Shown one piece after another: positions 8,726 to 17,540 of a stretch of DNA of 64,000 nucleotides (within the stretch, counting starts at the first letter, position 1; every line of letters starts with the position of its first letter). Made by a program: the position numbers and the translations under genes. Origin of the DNA: Flavobacteriales bacterium (GTDB lineage: Bacteria; Bacteroidota; Bacteroidia; Flavobacteriales_F; PHOS-HE28); NCBI GenBank assembly GCA_016703105.1, contig JADJCS010000005.1, forward strand, positions 319,925 to 383,924. Direction: 5' to 3'. The notes beneath the pieces were generated by a model that was not told where the DNA came from, made no database searches, and was given only the letters and a program-made list of their open reading frames with translations.

Positions 8726-9266
8726 CCGACCGGGCGGTCGGTGAGGGCAGCGATGGCCGCGATCGCTTTACGCACGCGGCGGTCGCGATCACCCGCTATG
8801 ATGGTGTACGGTTTGTCCAACGTGCGCAACGTTCGCTCATACACGCCGAACAACCGGTCGCGGTCGTGCGGGTTCTCGCGTTGCGGATCGTGCTCCCAAG
8901 GGATATCGGGCGCGCAGAGGAGCCAATGATCATAGGGACGTTGTTCCGTTCGCTCGACGATCCACGGATCGCTGCGACCGAACCTCTCCTCGCCCCATAT
9001 GCGGATGTGATCAGATCCGTGTCGCACAACAGCATGGAGGGGGTATCACGCAGCACAGCCTCTTCGGCCTCGATCTGTGCTCGCGCGATGGTGAGAAGGT
9101 CGGCTTCCACATAGGTTCGGCCAAGGGCGTCCAGGTAGCCGCGTGCCTGTTCGGCCACCCAGGCAACACCGAAATGCATGGCCAACAGGCGGCACAGGGT
9201 GGTCTTCCCGCTGCTTTCCGGGCCGGTGATCACGATGCGCCGCACGGCCTGAATGTAACTTTCCAT
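8722..9266 (-). CDS. NadR-like P-loop ATPase/kinase (frameshifted in this sequence)
   Basis: A protein of about 181 residues related to the ribosylnicotinamide kinase domain of NadR. Such ATPases accompany PnuC/PnuT vitamin transport genes in Bacteroidota. The start at 9266 precedes the P-loop VITGPESSGKTTLCRLLA; CDTDLIT follows. There the frame breaks at about base 9007. In the next frame the conserved remainder continues without a stop: IRIWGEERFGRSDPWI, YDHWLLCAPDIPWEHDP, RENPHDRDRLFGVYE. One missing base (ACC read as AC) explains it. The gene lies directly upstream of the riboswitch-controlled receptor and ends at its promoter. Phosphorylation of an imported vitamin (thiamine or nicotinamide riboside) is the likely role. 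Confidence 0.8.
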
Positions 9267-9325
9267 CCCGGCCCAGGCAGCGCCATCAACACGTCGCTCA
9301 TCTATTCGCCACAACGGACATCCTC

Positions 9326-11137
9326 ATGAAACACTCGCTTACCCTGATCGCTGCCGCCGCTCTGCTGATCCCGGCGCATGCCCAAATGAGCCCCCGTGCG
9401 GAGGCTCCACTGATCGACCACCTGCGCGAGGTGAACGCGCAGTGGAACGTGCAGCACCCCGTGCTGATGGACGGAGAACGCATCGTCCATTTCAACTCCG
9501 AAGCCGAGCGCATCGCCATGCACCTGCACTTGGTGCGGGAACAATTGAACGCACGCACCCCCGAAGGCCTCAGCGCCGATCAGCTCGCCCAGCGCATGGA
9601 CCTGCTGGAGGACCTGAACGCCTATGCCGATCGCGGCCTCTTCCCGCAGAACTATGTGCTGCCCTATCGTAATCCGGTGTTCATCGATCCGCACAACACC
9701 GCCTGCGCTGTCGGGCAGTTGATGATCCAGAGCGGACATCGCGATCTCGCGGAGCGGATCGACGCGGAAATGGAACTCGCGTATGTGCATGACATGCACC
9801 GCACCGATGTGGACGAATGGGCACAGGAACACGGCTTCACGGAGGACGAACTCGCATGGATCCAACCGGGCTATTCGCCGAGCATTCCCTGGAACACGCT
9901 CGGCACGGGTACCGACGGGACGGTCACCACCTTGCTGGAACTCGGCAATGGGAATTTGCTTCTCGCCGGGACCTTCACCACTGCGGGTGGTGGCGCGGTA
10001 CAGAACGTGGCCCTATGGGATGGAGCATACTACGCTCCGCTCGGAAGTGGCGTGATCGGCGAAACGGAATGCGCGATCGAGTTCAACGGTACCATCTACC
10101 TGGGTGGCAGTTTCCAGAACCAGCTATCGGACCTGGCGATGTGGGACGGCACCAACTGGACGTACGCGAACATCTTTCCGGGTATGTCGCCACGCACGCA
10201 TGCGTTGCATGTTCATAACGGTGTGCTGCATGCCGCCGGTGAAGCCTCCGGTTTCGCGGGAACGGATGATGCGGTAAAGCGCCTCGTGAACGGATACTGG
10301 GAACAAGTGGGGAGCTACTTCGATGCCACGGTGAGCGCGCTGGCCACACACGATGGTAAGCTGGTCGCCGCCGGTGCGTTCACGACCATCGAGCATCCCT
10401 TCGAACCGGTCCTCATGCATTGCGCCACCATCGACAGCGCCGATTGGACCAATCTCGCTATCGGGCTCGATGCACCCGTGCATGCGTTGCTCGATGTGAA
10501 CGGCACGCTCTACGCAGGGGGTGATCTCTACGCGAACATCGTGATCAAGTTCGGCCTGGCCAGCCTCGCGCCCAACAGCACGGGGTGGGACCTGCTTTTA
10601 CCCACGCACGACCAATACATGCCCGCAGGCCCCGGCCCCACGCACATCGACGCGTTGACCTACCATGATGGTTCGGTCTACCTGGGCGGCGACTTCAATG
10701 TCTACTCCTGGATGACGAACGGATCGCATGTAGCTCGCTACAGTGGTCCGGACATGGTGGAACCTCTCGCCGTGCTGGACGCACCCGTGCATGACGTGTG
10801 TGTTCTGGGCAACGACCTGGTGATGGGTGGAGCGTTCAGCGCGACCTATTCCTACATCGCGTCCACTGACCTTTCCACCGGTCTTGTGGAGGCGAGCGCA
10901 CCAAGCGCGCACATCTATCCCGTGCCCGCGCAGGAGGTGTTGAACATCGAACTGCCCGCGACCATCACCCAGGCACGCGTGCGCATCACCGATGGAAGTG
11001 GTCGCGTGGTGCGCGGCTGGCAGATCGTGTCCGGCACAAGGCAGACGTTGGCGATCAGCGACCTCGCGCCAGGTGCGTATGTGTTGGAAATGGACGCCGA
11101 TACGCCCATGCGCGCGGTGCCCTTCACCAAGCGCTGA
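9326..11137 (+). CDS. secreted propeller-like protein with T9SS type A sorting domain
   Basis: A 603-residue secreted protein, divergent from the ATPase gene. The signal peptide ends in PAHAQ. Residues about 25-180 form a helical, charged region (EAERIAMHLHLVREQLN, FIDPHNTACAVGQLMIQS) that I do not recognise. Residues about 190-520 contain repeats of the form LLLAGTFTTAGG, IYLGGSFQNQ, LVAAGAFTTIE and VYLGGDFN, which suggest a beta-propeller. The last 75 residues are a T9SS type A domain: IYPVPAQEVLNIELP, then RVRITDGSGRVV, then LAPGAYVLEMD and a final KR. It would be displayed or released at the cell surface. A strong hairpin terminator follows. Confidence 0.82.
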   Translation: MKHSLTLIAAAALLIPAHAQMSPRAEAPLIDHLREVNAQWNVQHPVLMDGERIVHFNSEAERIAMHLHLVREQLNARTPEGLSADQLAQRMDLLEDLNAYADRGLFPQNYVLPYRNPVFIDPHNTACAVGQLMIQSGHRDLAERIDAEMELAYVHDMHRTDVDEWAQEHGFTEDELAWIQPGYSPSIPWNTLGTGTDGTVTTLLELGNGNLLLAGTFTTAGGGAVQNVALWDGAYYAPLGSGVIGETECAIEFNGTIYLGGSFQNQLSDLAMWDGTNWTYANIFPGMSPRTHALHVHNGVLHAAGEASGFAGTDDAVKRLVNGYWEQVGSYFDATVSALATHDGKLVAAGAFTTIEHPFEPVLMHCATIDSADWTNLAIGLDAPVHALLDVNGTLYAGGDLYANIVIKFGLASLAPNSTGWDLLLPTHDQYMPAGPGPTHIDALTYHDGSVYLGGDFNVYSWMTNGSHVARYSGPDMVEPLAVLDAPVHDVCVLGNDLVMGGAFSATYSYIASTDLSTGLVEASAPSAHIYPVPAQEVLNIELPATITQARVRITDGSGRVVRGWQIVSGTRQTLAISDLAPGAYVLEMDADTPMRAVPFTKR

Positions 11138-11152
11138 ACTTAGCGGTCGATC

Positions 11153-11196
11153 GAACGAACGGGCCTTTCGCGGATAACGCGGAGGCCCGTTCGTTC
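11153..11196 (+). terminator. intrinsic terminator
   Basis: GAACGAACGGGCCT (11153-11166) pairs with AGGCCCGTTCGTTC (11183-11196), and CTTT follows. It sits between the T9SS protein gene and the carotenoid genes, whose first ATG is at 11207, and isolates the two transcripts. Confidence 0.7.
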
Positions 11197-11206
11197 CTTT
11201 GCGGCC

Positions 11207-12691
11207 ATGGCGAAGAAGGATCGTGCCGTGGTGATCGGCACCGGGGTAGGTGGGCTGGGTGCCGCTGTGCGGCTGGCCTTGAAGGGATATCGGGTCGATG
11301 CGTTCGAGGCGGCCCCCACCTACGGCGGCAAGCTGGCCGAGTGCTGGTTAGGGGACTATCGCTTCGACATGGGCCCATCGGTGTTCGCGATGCCACATCG
11401 CGTAGAGGAACTCTTCGAACTGGCAGGTGTGCCCATGGCCGGACACTTCCAATACCGCAAGCTCGAAAAAACCTTTCGCTACTTCTGGGGCGATGGCACC
11501 CGGGTGCAAGGCTGGAGCGATCCGCAGCGGTTGGCGGAGGAATTGGAGCGCGTGCTGCAGGTCCCACCGCAACGGACCCTGGACCATGTGCGCAGGGCGC
11601 ATCGCTTGTTGGACACCACAGGCCGCACTTTCATGGAACATTCACTCCACCATGTGAAGACCCTCTGGAAAGGTGGTGTCGGCCGTGCGTTGTTCAACGC
11701 CCGCGTTCCCGAACTGATGGACACGCTGCACGAAGTGGACAAGCGCCAGTTCAAAGACCCGAAGGCCGTGCAGTTCTTCGATCGCTTCGCCACCTACAAC
11801 GGCAGCAACCCTTACACCACGCCAGGCATCATGCGCATGATCGCCGGGCTGGAACATGAGCGCGGACCCTTCTACCCCATCGGCGGCATGCGCACCATCG
11901 TCAGCTCGCTGCACGCGCTGGCCGAGAAGGTCGGCGTGCGCTTCCACTTCAACGCGCCGGTGGAACGCATCCTGCTCGACCCCACCAAGCGCAAGGTGAC
12001 CGGTGTGCGCGCACACGGCGCGGATCATGGGGCCGACGTGGTGGTATGCAACATGGACATCGAACCTGCCTACCGTAAGCTGTTACCCGACCTGCGCGCG
12101 CCGGAGCGCACCCTGAAGCAGGAACGCTCCACCTCAGCTATCGTGTTCTACTGGGGCATCAAGCGATCCTTCCCGGAGCTCGGCCTGCACAACATCTTCT
12201 TCAGCAACGACTACCGTGCTGAGTTCGCACAGCTCTTCGACAAGCTGGACGTAACGGACGATCCCACGGTCTACGTGAACATTACGAGCAAGGAGGACGC
12301 GCCCGATGCGCCACCCGGCTGTGAGAACTGGTTCGCGATGATCAACGCGCCCTATCTCGCCGGGCAGGACGTGGACGCGATGGTGCGCCGCACACGTGCC
12401 GCGATCCTTGGCAAGCTCCAGCGGATCCTCGGTGTGGACATCGAACCCCTGATCGTAGTGGAGGACGTGCTGGACCCCGCGCGGATCCAGGAGCGCACAC
12501 AGAGCCATTTGGGATCGATCTACGGTACGAGCAGCAATAGCAAGTGGGCCGCGTTCCGACGCCATCCGAACCAACATCCGAAAGTTCGTGGCCTGCGGTT
12601 CTGCGGGGTCACCGTTCATCCAGGTGGTGGCATCCCGCTCGCGCTGCTCAGCGCAAAACTCGCCACGGAAACCCTGCCGGACGCACGATGA
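11207..12691 (+). CDS. CrtI/CrtD-family carotenoid desaturase
   Basis: FAD-dependent, membrane-associated desaturase of 494 residues. The N-terminus has the dinucleotide-binding motif VIGTGVGGLGAAVRLALKGY followed by YGGKLAE. The C-terminus has the family signature GVTVHPGGGIPLALLSAK. GPSVFAMPHRVEELFELAG and HNIFFSNDYRAEFAQLFD resemble flavobacterial CrtD-type 3,4-desaturases that act on hydroxylated gamma-carotene more than phytoene desaturases; this is my judgement without an alignment. The next gene, a CruF-type hydratase fused to a lycopene cyclase, fits a pathway to monocyclic or acyclic hydroxylated carotenoids. The stop overlaps that gene's start by four bases (ATGA), so the two are translationally coupled. 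Confidence 0.9.
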   Translation: MAKKDRAVVIGTGVGGLGAAVRLALKGYRVDAFEAAPTYGGKLAECWLGDYRFDMGPSVFAMPHRVEELFELAGVPMAGHFQYRKLEKTFRYFWGDGTRVQGWSDPQRLAEELERVLQVPPQRTLDHVRRAHRLLDTTGRTFMEHSLHHVKTLWKGGVGRALFNARVPELMDTLHEVDKRQFKDPKAVQFFDRFATYNGSNPYTTPGIMRMIAGLEHERGPFYPIGGMRTIVSSLHALAEKVGVRFHFNAPVERILLDPTKRKVTGVRAHGADHGADVVVCNMDIEPAYRKLLPDLRAPERTLKQERSTSAIVFYWGIKRSFPELGLHNIFFSNDYRAEFAQLFDKLDVTDDPTVYVNITSKEDAPDAPPGCENWFAMINAPYLAGQDVDAMVRRTRAAILGKLQRILGVDIEPLIVVEDVLDPARIQERTQSHLGSIYGTSSNSKWAAFRRHPNQHPKVRGLRFCGVTVHPGGGIPLALLSAKLATETLPDAR

Positions 12692-14053
12692 AGTCCCTGC
12701 CGCCGCTCTTCGTTCCCACGGCGATCCTGGTGATCCTCTACACCGTAGGCCTGGTGGGACTGGCAGGGCCATGGACCGAGGACCTGGTATACCTCACCCC
12801 CTACAATTTGCTCATTACAGCGGGGCTCCTCCTCTGGCAGGCCCGGCCCGATGCCCGCACATGGGCGTTCGCGCTGCTGGTGTTCGTGAGCAGCTATCTC
12901 GTGGAAACGCTCGGCGTACACGGGCGTCATTTTCGGCACCTACTGGTACGGGGATGTGCTCGGCGCGAAGTTGTTCGACACGCCGTTGCTGATCGGTGTG
13001 AACTGGCTGATCCTGGTGATGAGCGTGGGGCCGCTGGTGGCCCGCTTACAACTACCCCGGTGGCAGAGCGTGCTCGTCGCAGCGCTCATCATGGTGGGTG
13101 TCGACATGTTGATCGAACCCGTGGCCATGCACCTCGGGTTCTGGTCGTGGGAGGAGGATGTCGTGCCACTGCGCAACTACATCGCATGGGGCGTGGTTAG
13201 CGCTTTTTACTTCGCCTTGTTCTTCACCCTGCCGGTGAAGCGCGAGAACGACTTCGCGGCGATCGTGCTCGGCGCACAGCTCTGCTTCTTCGCGGGGATC
13301 ATCATGGTGAGCGCGGCGCGCGGCATGGAACGCTTCACCTACCTCGCGCTGGATCTGTTCACCCTGAGCTTTCCTTTGATCCGCAGCTTCGAGCCCAGGA
13401 TACTCTACTGGCGGAAATGGCGCGGCCTCTTCACCGGCATCGGTGTAATGGCCGTGGTCTTTTTGATCTGGGACGCAATTTTCACGGCGAACGGGGTGTG
13501 GGGCTTCACGCCGCGCTATCTCACGGGTCCGCATATCGCCCGGCTGCCGTTGGAGGAAGTGCTCTTCTTCCTGGTGGTGCCCTATTCGTGTACGTTCATC
13601 TATGAAGTGATGCGCTACTTCGTGCGGCGCGATGTGCTGGGTCGTATCGCGCGTCCCTTCTGCATGGCGCTGCTCGTGGTGCTGGTGGTCATGGGCATCT
13701 GGCATATCGGGCGCATCTATACCGCGATCACCTTCCTCTGCGCCGCTGGGCTTCTCTCATTGCATGTCTTCGTGCTGAAGAGCCCCTACCTCGGCCGCTT
13801 TCTGCTCGGCTATGCGGTGGTGCTCGTGCCCTTCGTGCTGGTGAACGGGATCCTCACCGGTACGCTGCTGGAAGAACCCGTAGTGTGGTATAACAATGCG
13901 GAGAACCTCGGCATCCGCGTGGGCACCATTCCGTTGGAGGACAGCATGTATCTGCTCTTCTTCCTCCTGCTCACGATCACCTTCTACGAGCTGCCGCTGA
14001 AGCGCGCGTATGGTGATCTGCCGCCGCCGGTGGAAGGGTGCGGTGCGGATTGA
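12688..14053 (+). CDS. CruF-type carotenoid hydratase fused to CrtYcd lycopene cyclase (frameshifted)
   Basis: An integral membrane protein of about 455 residues with two carotenoid domains. The first (about 1-225) resembles CruF/DUF422 carotenoid 1',2'-hydratases: SSYLVETLGV, then TPLLIGVNWLILV, then DMLIEPVAMHLGFWSWEED. The second (about 235-455) carries both halves of the CrtYc/CrtYd-type cyclase: FEPRILYWRKWRG, FTANGVWGFTPRYLTG and PLEEVLFFLVVPYSC, then GTIPLEDSMYLLFFLLL. The frame breaks at about 12919-12922. Restoring an AC pair gives GVHTGVIFGTYWYGDVLGAK, which joins both parts smoothly, so the break is probably a sequence error. The start overlaps the desaturase stop. No phytoene synthase, ketolase or hydroxylase gene lies in the window. 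Confidence 0.85.
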
Positions 14054-14109
14054 AGGCGCAGGGGCAGGAGGCAACGCGATCATTGCGCCTGCACCTGCCC
14101 CTGCGCCTT
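14053..14109. repeat. intergenic inverted repeat, GCAGGGGCAGGAG family
   Basis: AAGGCGCAGGGGCAGGAGGC at 14053-14072 is mirrored by an imperfect complement ending CTGCCCCTGCGCCTT at 14109. It lies between convergent genes and may act as a bidirectional terminator. A sister copy lies at 18513-18580 between divergent genes, so the element is not only a terminator. Confidence 0.6.
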
Positions 14110-14112
14110 GAG

Positions 14113-15579
14113 CTACCTGCGAACCACCGCCCGCACCACACCCAGCCGATCACCGTTGTGCAGCAACTCCACAGCGTATACCCCCTCGCTCAGTTGGCCT
14201 ACAGCGAGTAGAACGCCGAAGCCATTGCCGTACACCTGCTCATCCCGCACCACGCGCCCGGCAGCATCACGCCAACGCACCTGCAACGCGCCGCGCTCGG
14301 CTACGCCATCCAGCCAGGCATATGCGTCGATGGGGTTGGGCCATAGGTTCAGCCCAGGGCGTGGTGTGATAGGACGAACGGATGCTGCGAAAGGACTGTC
14401 GTGGTAGTGCTTGATCTGATTGCAGAAGCTATGTATCAATACTCCCGGGGATATGTCCAACGCGTTCCACAGGAGGCCACAGGCAACCCCGTTCGAATCC
14501 GGATGATCGATAACACCCATCCAGTGCGTGCTGCTGAAATGATGGGTCAGGTAGATCCGCCCATCAGGAGCCAAGACCATAGCGCCCGGCCAATCTATAT
14601 TCGGATCGCCGGGATACTGGTATGAGTATACCCGATCCCGGGAGTTTTGGATCGCAGTGGTGTCATCCAAGCCAAGATCGTATTGGTCCAGATAGTGCTC
14701 TACACTATCGATCCCAGACACATAGAGCTTGGATCCATCCCCGGAGAACTCGATCCCATAGGAACGACTATGTCCTGGGAAAGTCATCCGATAACCCACC
14801 TGGCCGGTGATGTCATCGAAATCGCACAGTTGGACAATGCTGGGTGCCGGTTGTGCACCGCCGTCCGACGTACTGAGCGCTATCCTTCCACCGCTCACCC
14901 AGAACTTCATCTGCCCTTGAAAATTGTTGTTCTGATCCGGCAAAATGAAGATGCGATCGTGCGGGCTACCTGCGTGTGAAGTGACCGGCACGGTGTCCAA
15001 TCCGGTGCCATCTACGAGGAACGCCTGAAACTCATCGGTATCCCATTCATGTAACAGCACCCAATAGTCCGAACCATTCGAATGGGGGGTGCCGGTGAGC
15101 TTCTCCGTGAGGCTGTCAGTGAATGTCCATCGTGACCCGGGTACAACATCGCCCAGGCCGCCATCCAGGCTCATATCAACGACCGAATAGGTCGCCTTCG
15201 GCCAATCCTCAAAGGTCGTACCATGGATATGAACGACCACATATCGCTCCGGGCTGCCGGGCAGCGGGATGATCAACGACCCTTGCGTCACATCGCCGAA
15301 GGGCTCCATGGTGAACGGCCCCTGGCCGTTGGGCATGCAGTGCCCGAGTGCATTGTAGACCGAATCGTGACCCGCGATGAAAAGCAGATCCCCTTGCAGG
15401 TCAGAGATGACACTTTGACCTTCCGAAGTAACCAACCCTGTGGGGACATGGAGTATCGGCGGAACACCTGGGATGAACTCGAGATGTACGCCATCCCCAA
15501 GCAACCAGTGCGCGTTCCTGCGCTGCGCGAGAGACAATAGTGGGATCAGCAAGATGATCCAGGCAATGGAGCTTCTCAT
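14113..15579 (-). CDS. secreted protein with T9SS type A sorting domain (paralogue A of a duplicated pair)
   Basis: A 488-residue secreted protein with a signal peptide ending LLSLAQ. The body looks like a propeller or WD-like fold: VTSEGQSVISDLQGDLLFIA, GIEFSGDGSKLYVSGIDSVE, MVLAPDGRIYLTHHFS. The C-terminal 75 residues match a T9SS type A domain (LNLWPNPIDAYAWLD, WRDAAGRVVRDEQVYGNGFG, LSEGVYAVELLHNGD). It is clearly paralogous over the whole length to the protein at 30780-32249; for example both contain ILPxQNNNFQGQMKFxVxGxRIAL. A small secreted gene lies 15 bases upstream, and the same pair order recurs at the second locus. The function is unknown. Confidence 0.8.
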   Translation of the reverse strand: MRSSIAWIILLIPLLSLAQRRNAHWLLGDGVHLEFIPGVPPILHVPTGLVTSEGQSVISDLQGDLLFIAGHDSVYNALGHCMPNGQGPFTMEPFGDVTQGSLIIPLPGSPERYVVVHIHGTTFEDWPKATYSVVDMSLDGGLGDVVPGSRWTFTDSLTEKLTGTPHSNGSDYWVLLHEWDTDEFQAFLVDGTGLDTVPVTSHAGSPHDRIFILPDQNNNFQGQMKFWVSGGRIALSTSDGGAQPAPSIVQLCDFDDITGQVGYRMTFPGHSRSYGIEFSGDGSKLYVSGIDSVEHYLDQYDLGLDDTTAIQNSRDRVYSYQYPGDPNIDWPGAMVLAPDGRIYLTHHFSSTHWMGVIDHPDSNGVACGLLWNALDISPGVLIHSFCNQIKHYHDSPFAASVRPITPRPGLNLWPNPIDAYAWLDGVAERGALQVRWRDAAGRVVRDEQVYGNGFGVLLAVGQLSEGVYAVELLHNGDRLGVVRAVVRR

Positions 15580-15594
15580 GGCGAACGGTTTTGA

Positions 15595-16011
15595 TCACAA
15601 CCATTTCACCGTCCATGCCTCCGTGACGTCGATGTGTCTTGAAAAGCCCTGACAATCCGTGATATTGAACCCACTGTTCGCCACACTGCACTTGCCCTGT
15701 GCCACGGTGACGGTGCCGCTCAACACCTTGATCTGGCAGGGGCCGGTTGCACCCACAGGTACCGGTACGTTCACCACTTGACCGGCGCCGACATTGTGGC
15801 TCGATGAGGAGTTTGTGGCATCGCAGTCGTAGTAGATCGGTGTTACACTGCTGCACGAGTCGATGTCGCCCCATTTGATCTGTACGGTGTAAGCACAACC
15901 CGTCGCTGCATTATCTAATACGACGACTTGCGCATGTATGGTGCTGGCTGTGAAGAACATCAGTAGGAAGGTCAAAAAGGCGTGACGGCGTGACGGCGCT
16001 AGCGGTTTCAT
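15595..16011 (-). CDS. small secreted protein (first gene of duplicated pair, copy A)
   Basis: A 138-residue secreted protein. The ATG at 16011 gives a signal peptide ending STIHAQ; the open frame further upstream is not protein-like. The mature part has Cys pairs and a conserved ending. VVLDNAATGCAYTVQIKWG and HIDVTEAWTVKWL match the paralogue at 32256-32708 nearly residue for residue. A TAGCTTTCA element at 16025-16033 (minus strand) fits a -7 box and matches the position of the similar element before the paralogue. It lies 15 bases upstream of the large T9SS protein, with which it likely forms an operon. The family is not known to me. Confidence 0.65.
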   Translation of the reverse strand: MKPLAPSRRHAFLTFLLMFFTASTIHAQVVVLDNAATGCAYTVQIKWGDIDSCSSVTPIYYDCDATNSSSSHNVGAGQVVNVPVPVGATGPCQIKVLSGTVTVAQGKCSVANSGFNITDCQGFSRHIDVTEAWTVKWL

Positions 16012-16106
16012 GTTTTTGTTTTTTTGAAAGCTAGTGGCGCTAGTAAGAGATTGTTCCTTCTGTTGACAACTTCTTCCCTCGAACGCTTGGGAGCCACTAA
16101 CCACGC

Positions 16107-16694
16107 CTACTCAATACGTATCATCTTTTGTGCCTTGAACTGATGCTGCCAGCGAATAAAACCCGCGACCGCGAGCACGATGTACACCACGTTCAAGAAC
16201 GCATAGCCATCGTAACCGATCAAGTGGTTGTACCACACGGCTAGCAGATCACCCACGGTCCAGTAGAACCAGTTCTCGATCGCTTTCGCGCTCATCAGCC
16301 AGGTGGCCAGCATGGCGAAGGCGGTGATGAATGCCTCCATGCCGTGGTATTCACCGGGCACTTGCCAGTGCTCCATCGCCCAGGCCAGCAGGCCCGTTCC
16401 GGCGGCACCGATCGTGATCAGCATCGCATGCATCCGCCAACCGTAACTGATGATGCGCGCCGATCCTCCCGCACGGCCCCAGGTCCACCAGCCATAAGCG
16501 CCCATGCCCGCATAGAACGCGTTGAGCGAGGCCATGAGCCAGGCATCTTGAACGACGTACAACAACACGCCGATCAATGCCGCCACCAAACCGAACAGCC
16601 ACCCGAGGCGCTTCTCCAGCGCGATGAGGATGGTGAAGAGAATGTTCAGCGCGACCGCGCTCCATTCCAGGATGAGGGCGGTGGTGGGTGACAT
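16107..16694 (-). CDS. PnuC-family vitamin transporter (nicotinamide riboside or thiamine)
   Basis: Inner-membrane transporter of 195 residues with about seven hydrophobic segments. Typical family features are WLFGLVAALIGVLLYV near residues 30-45, the aromatic FYAGMGAYGWWTWG, WLMSAKAIENWFYWTVGDLL and a final helix followed by W-H-F-K. PnuC takes up nicotinamide riboside and the close relative PnuT takes up thiamine; sequence alone does not separate them here. A TPP-controlled TonB receptor and a NadR-like kinase lie 7-8 kb away, which leaves both options open. The start at 16694 is preferred over the upstream ATG because the added residues are Arg/Pro-rich. No riboswitch is visible upstream. 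Confidence 0.85.
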   Translation of the reverse strand: MSPTTALILEWSAVALNILFTILIALEKRLGWLFGLVAALIGVLLYVVQDAWLMASLNAFYAGMGAYGWWTWGRAGGSARIISYGWRMHAMLITIGAAGTGLLAWAMEHWQVPGEYHGMEAFITAFAMLATWLMSAKAIENWFYWTVGDLLAVWYNHLIGYDGYAFLNVVYIVLAVAGFIRWQHQFKAQKMIRIE

Positions 16695-16707
16695 GCGTGG
16701 GGGTGCA

Positions 16708-16904
16708 ACACCGCCACGACGCAACGAGCGCAACGGAGGCGCAACGTTAGGGAGAACTCCTTTTGACCGCGTTGTTCACCGCCACGGCGCCACGAACGCA
16801 ACGAGGGCGCAACGCTTGAAGAAGGTTGAAGAGGCCCAAGTCCGCAACGACGTAGCGTGTTTGCTCGGAGAAGCGTTCTTTGCGCTCGTGGCGCCGTGGC
16901 GGTG
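16708..16904. repeat. cluster of CGCCACGGCGCCACGAACGC-type intergenic repeats
   Basis: Three related units lie between pnuC and the LRR gene: direct copies at about 16710-16748 and 16778-16815 (ACCGCCACG...CGCAACG), and an inverted copy at 16873-16904 (CGTTCTTTGCGCTCGTGGCG). The last two could form a long hairpin. No gene is visible in the 225-base stretch. Confidence 0.6.
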
Positions 16905-16919
16905 GTCTTCACACACCGA

Positions 16920-17540
16920 TCACATCCCGCAGTTACACGGCGCGGAGAACTGGATCTTGGCGCGCGGCCATAGGTCCGCGATGTGCTCCATCTCCTTCGG
17001 GCTGAACTGGATCACACGCAGATCGACGTAACGCAAGGCTTCCATTCTTTCGAGCTCATCGGGGAAGCTGGCCAGGTCGTTGCTCCACAGATCGAGCGAT
17101 GTGAGTTGCTCCAAACGGCCAAGGCAGGCGGGCAAACTGATCAAAGCATTGCGGCTCATGTCCAAACGCTTCAGATGGCGCAGAGCGCAGATGGCCTCGG
17201 GGAAGTTCACCATCCGATTGTTGTTCGCGGAGAATTCCTGGAGGTGGGCGAACTCACTGATCCATTCCGGCAAGGTCTTCAGTTTGTTGTGGCCCAGATC
17301 GAGAGAATTCAGATTCGGCAGGCGGCGCAGTTCCTCGGGTAATTCCTTGAGTTTCTGTTTGCTCAGGTCCAACTTGTACACCCGCATCGGGTCCTCCAGC
17401 GCGCGTTCCAAACTGCGGTAGGTGCGCACCGTATCCAGCGCGATGGCATCGAGCAGTTGCGCCCGCGTGCAAGTACAGATCAGAAGCAAGAAGAGCAGTG
17501 GAACGATGCGCATGGTCGGTGACTGGTGGAACGATCTCAT
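16920..17540 (-). CDS. secreted leucine-rich repeat protein
   Basis: A 206-residue protein with a signal peptide (RIVPLLFLLLICTCTRAQ) and about five leucine-rich repeats at residues about 55-175, e.g. LNSLDLGHNKLKTLPEWISE and LTSLDLWSNDLASFPDELER. The repeats are followed by a short Cys-containing tail (APCNCGM). The ATG at 17540 overlaps the ribF stop by four bases, which favours coupled translation; a second ATG at 17513 is closer to the signal peptide and is a fair alternative. LRR proteins generally bind other proteins. No partner is evident, and the link to ribF is probably only transcriptional. Confidence 0.75.
   Translation of the reverse strand: MRSFHQSPTMRIVPLLFLLLICTCTRAQLLDAIALDTVRTYRSLERALEDPMRVYKLDLSKQKLKELPEELRRLPNLNSLDLGHNKLKTLPEWISEFAHLQEFSANNNRMVNFPEAICALRHLKRLDMSRNALISLPACLGRLEQLTSLDLWSNDLASFPDELERMEALRYVDLRVIQFSPKEMEHIADLWPRAKIQFSAPCNCGM

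Noticed and set aside
12916..12930. Programmed frameshift in the CruF-CrtYcd gene
   Set aside because: No slippery heptamer or downstream structure is evident, and four other genes show the same kind of simple deletion, so sequence error is the simpler reading.
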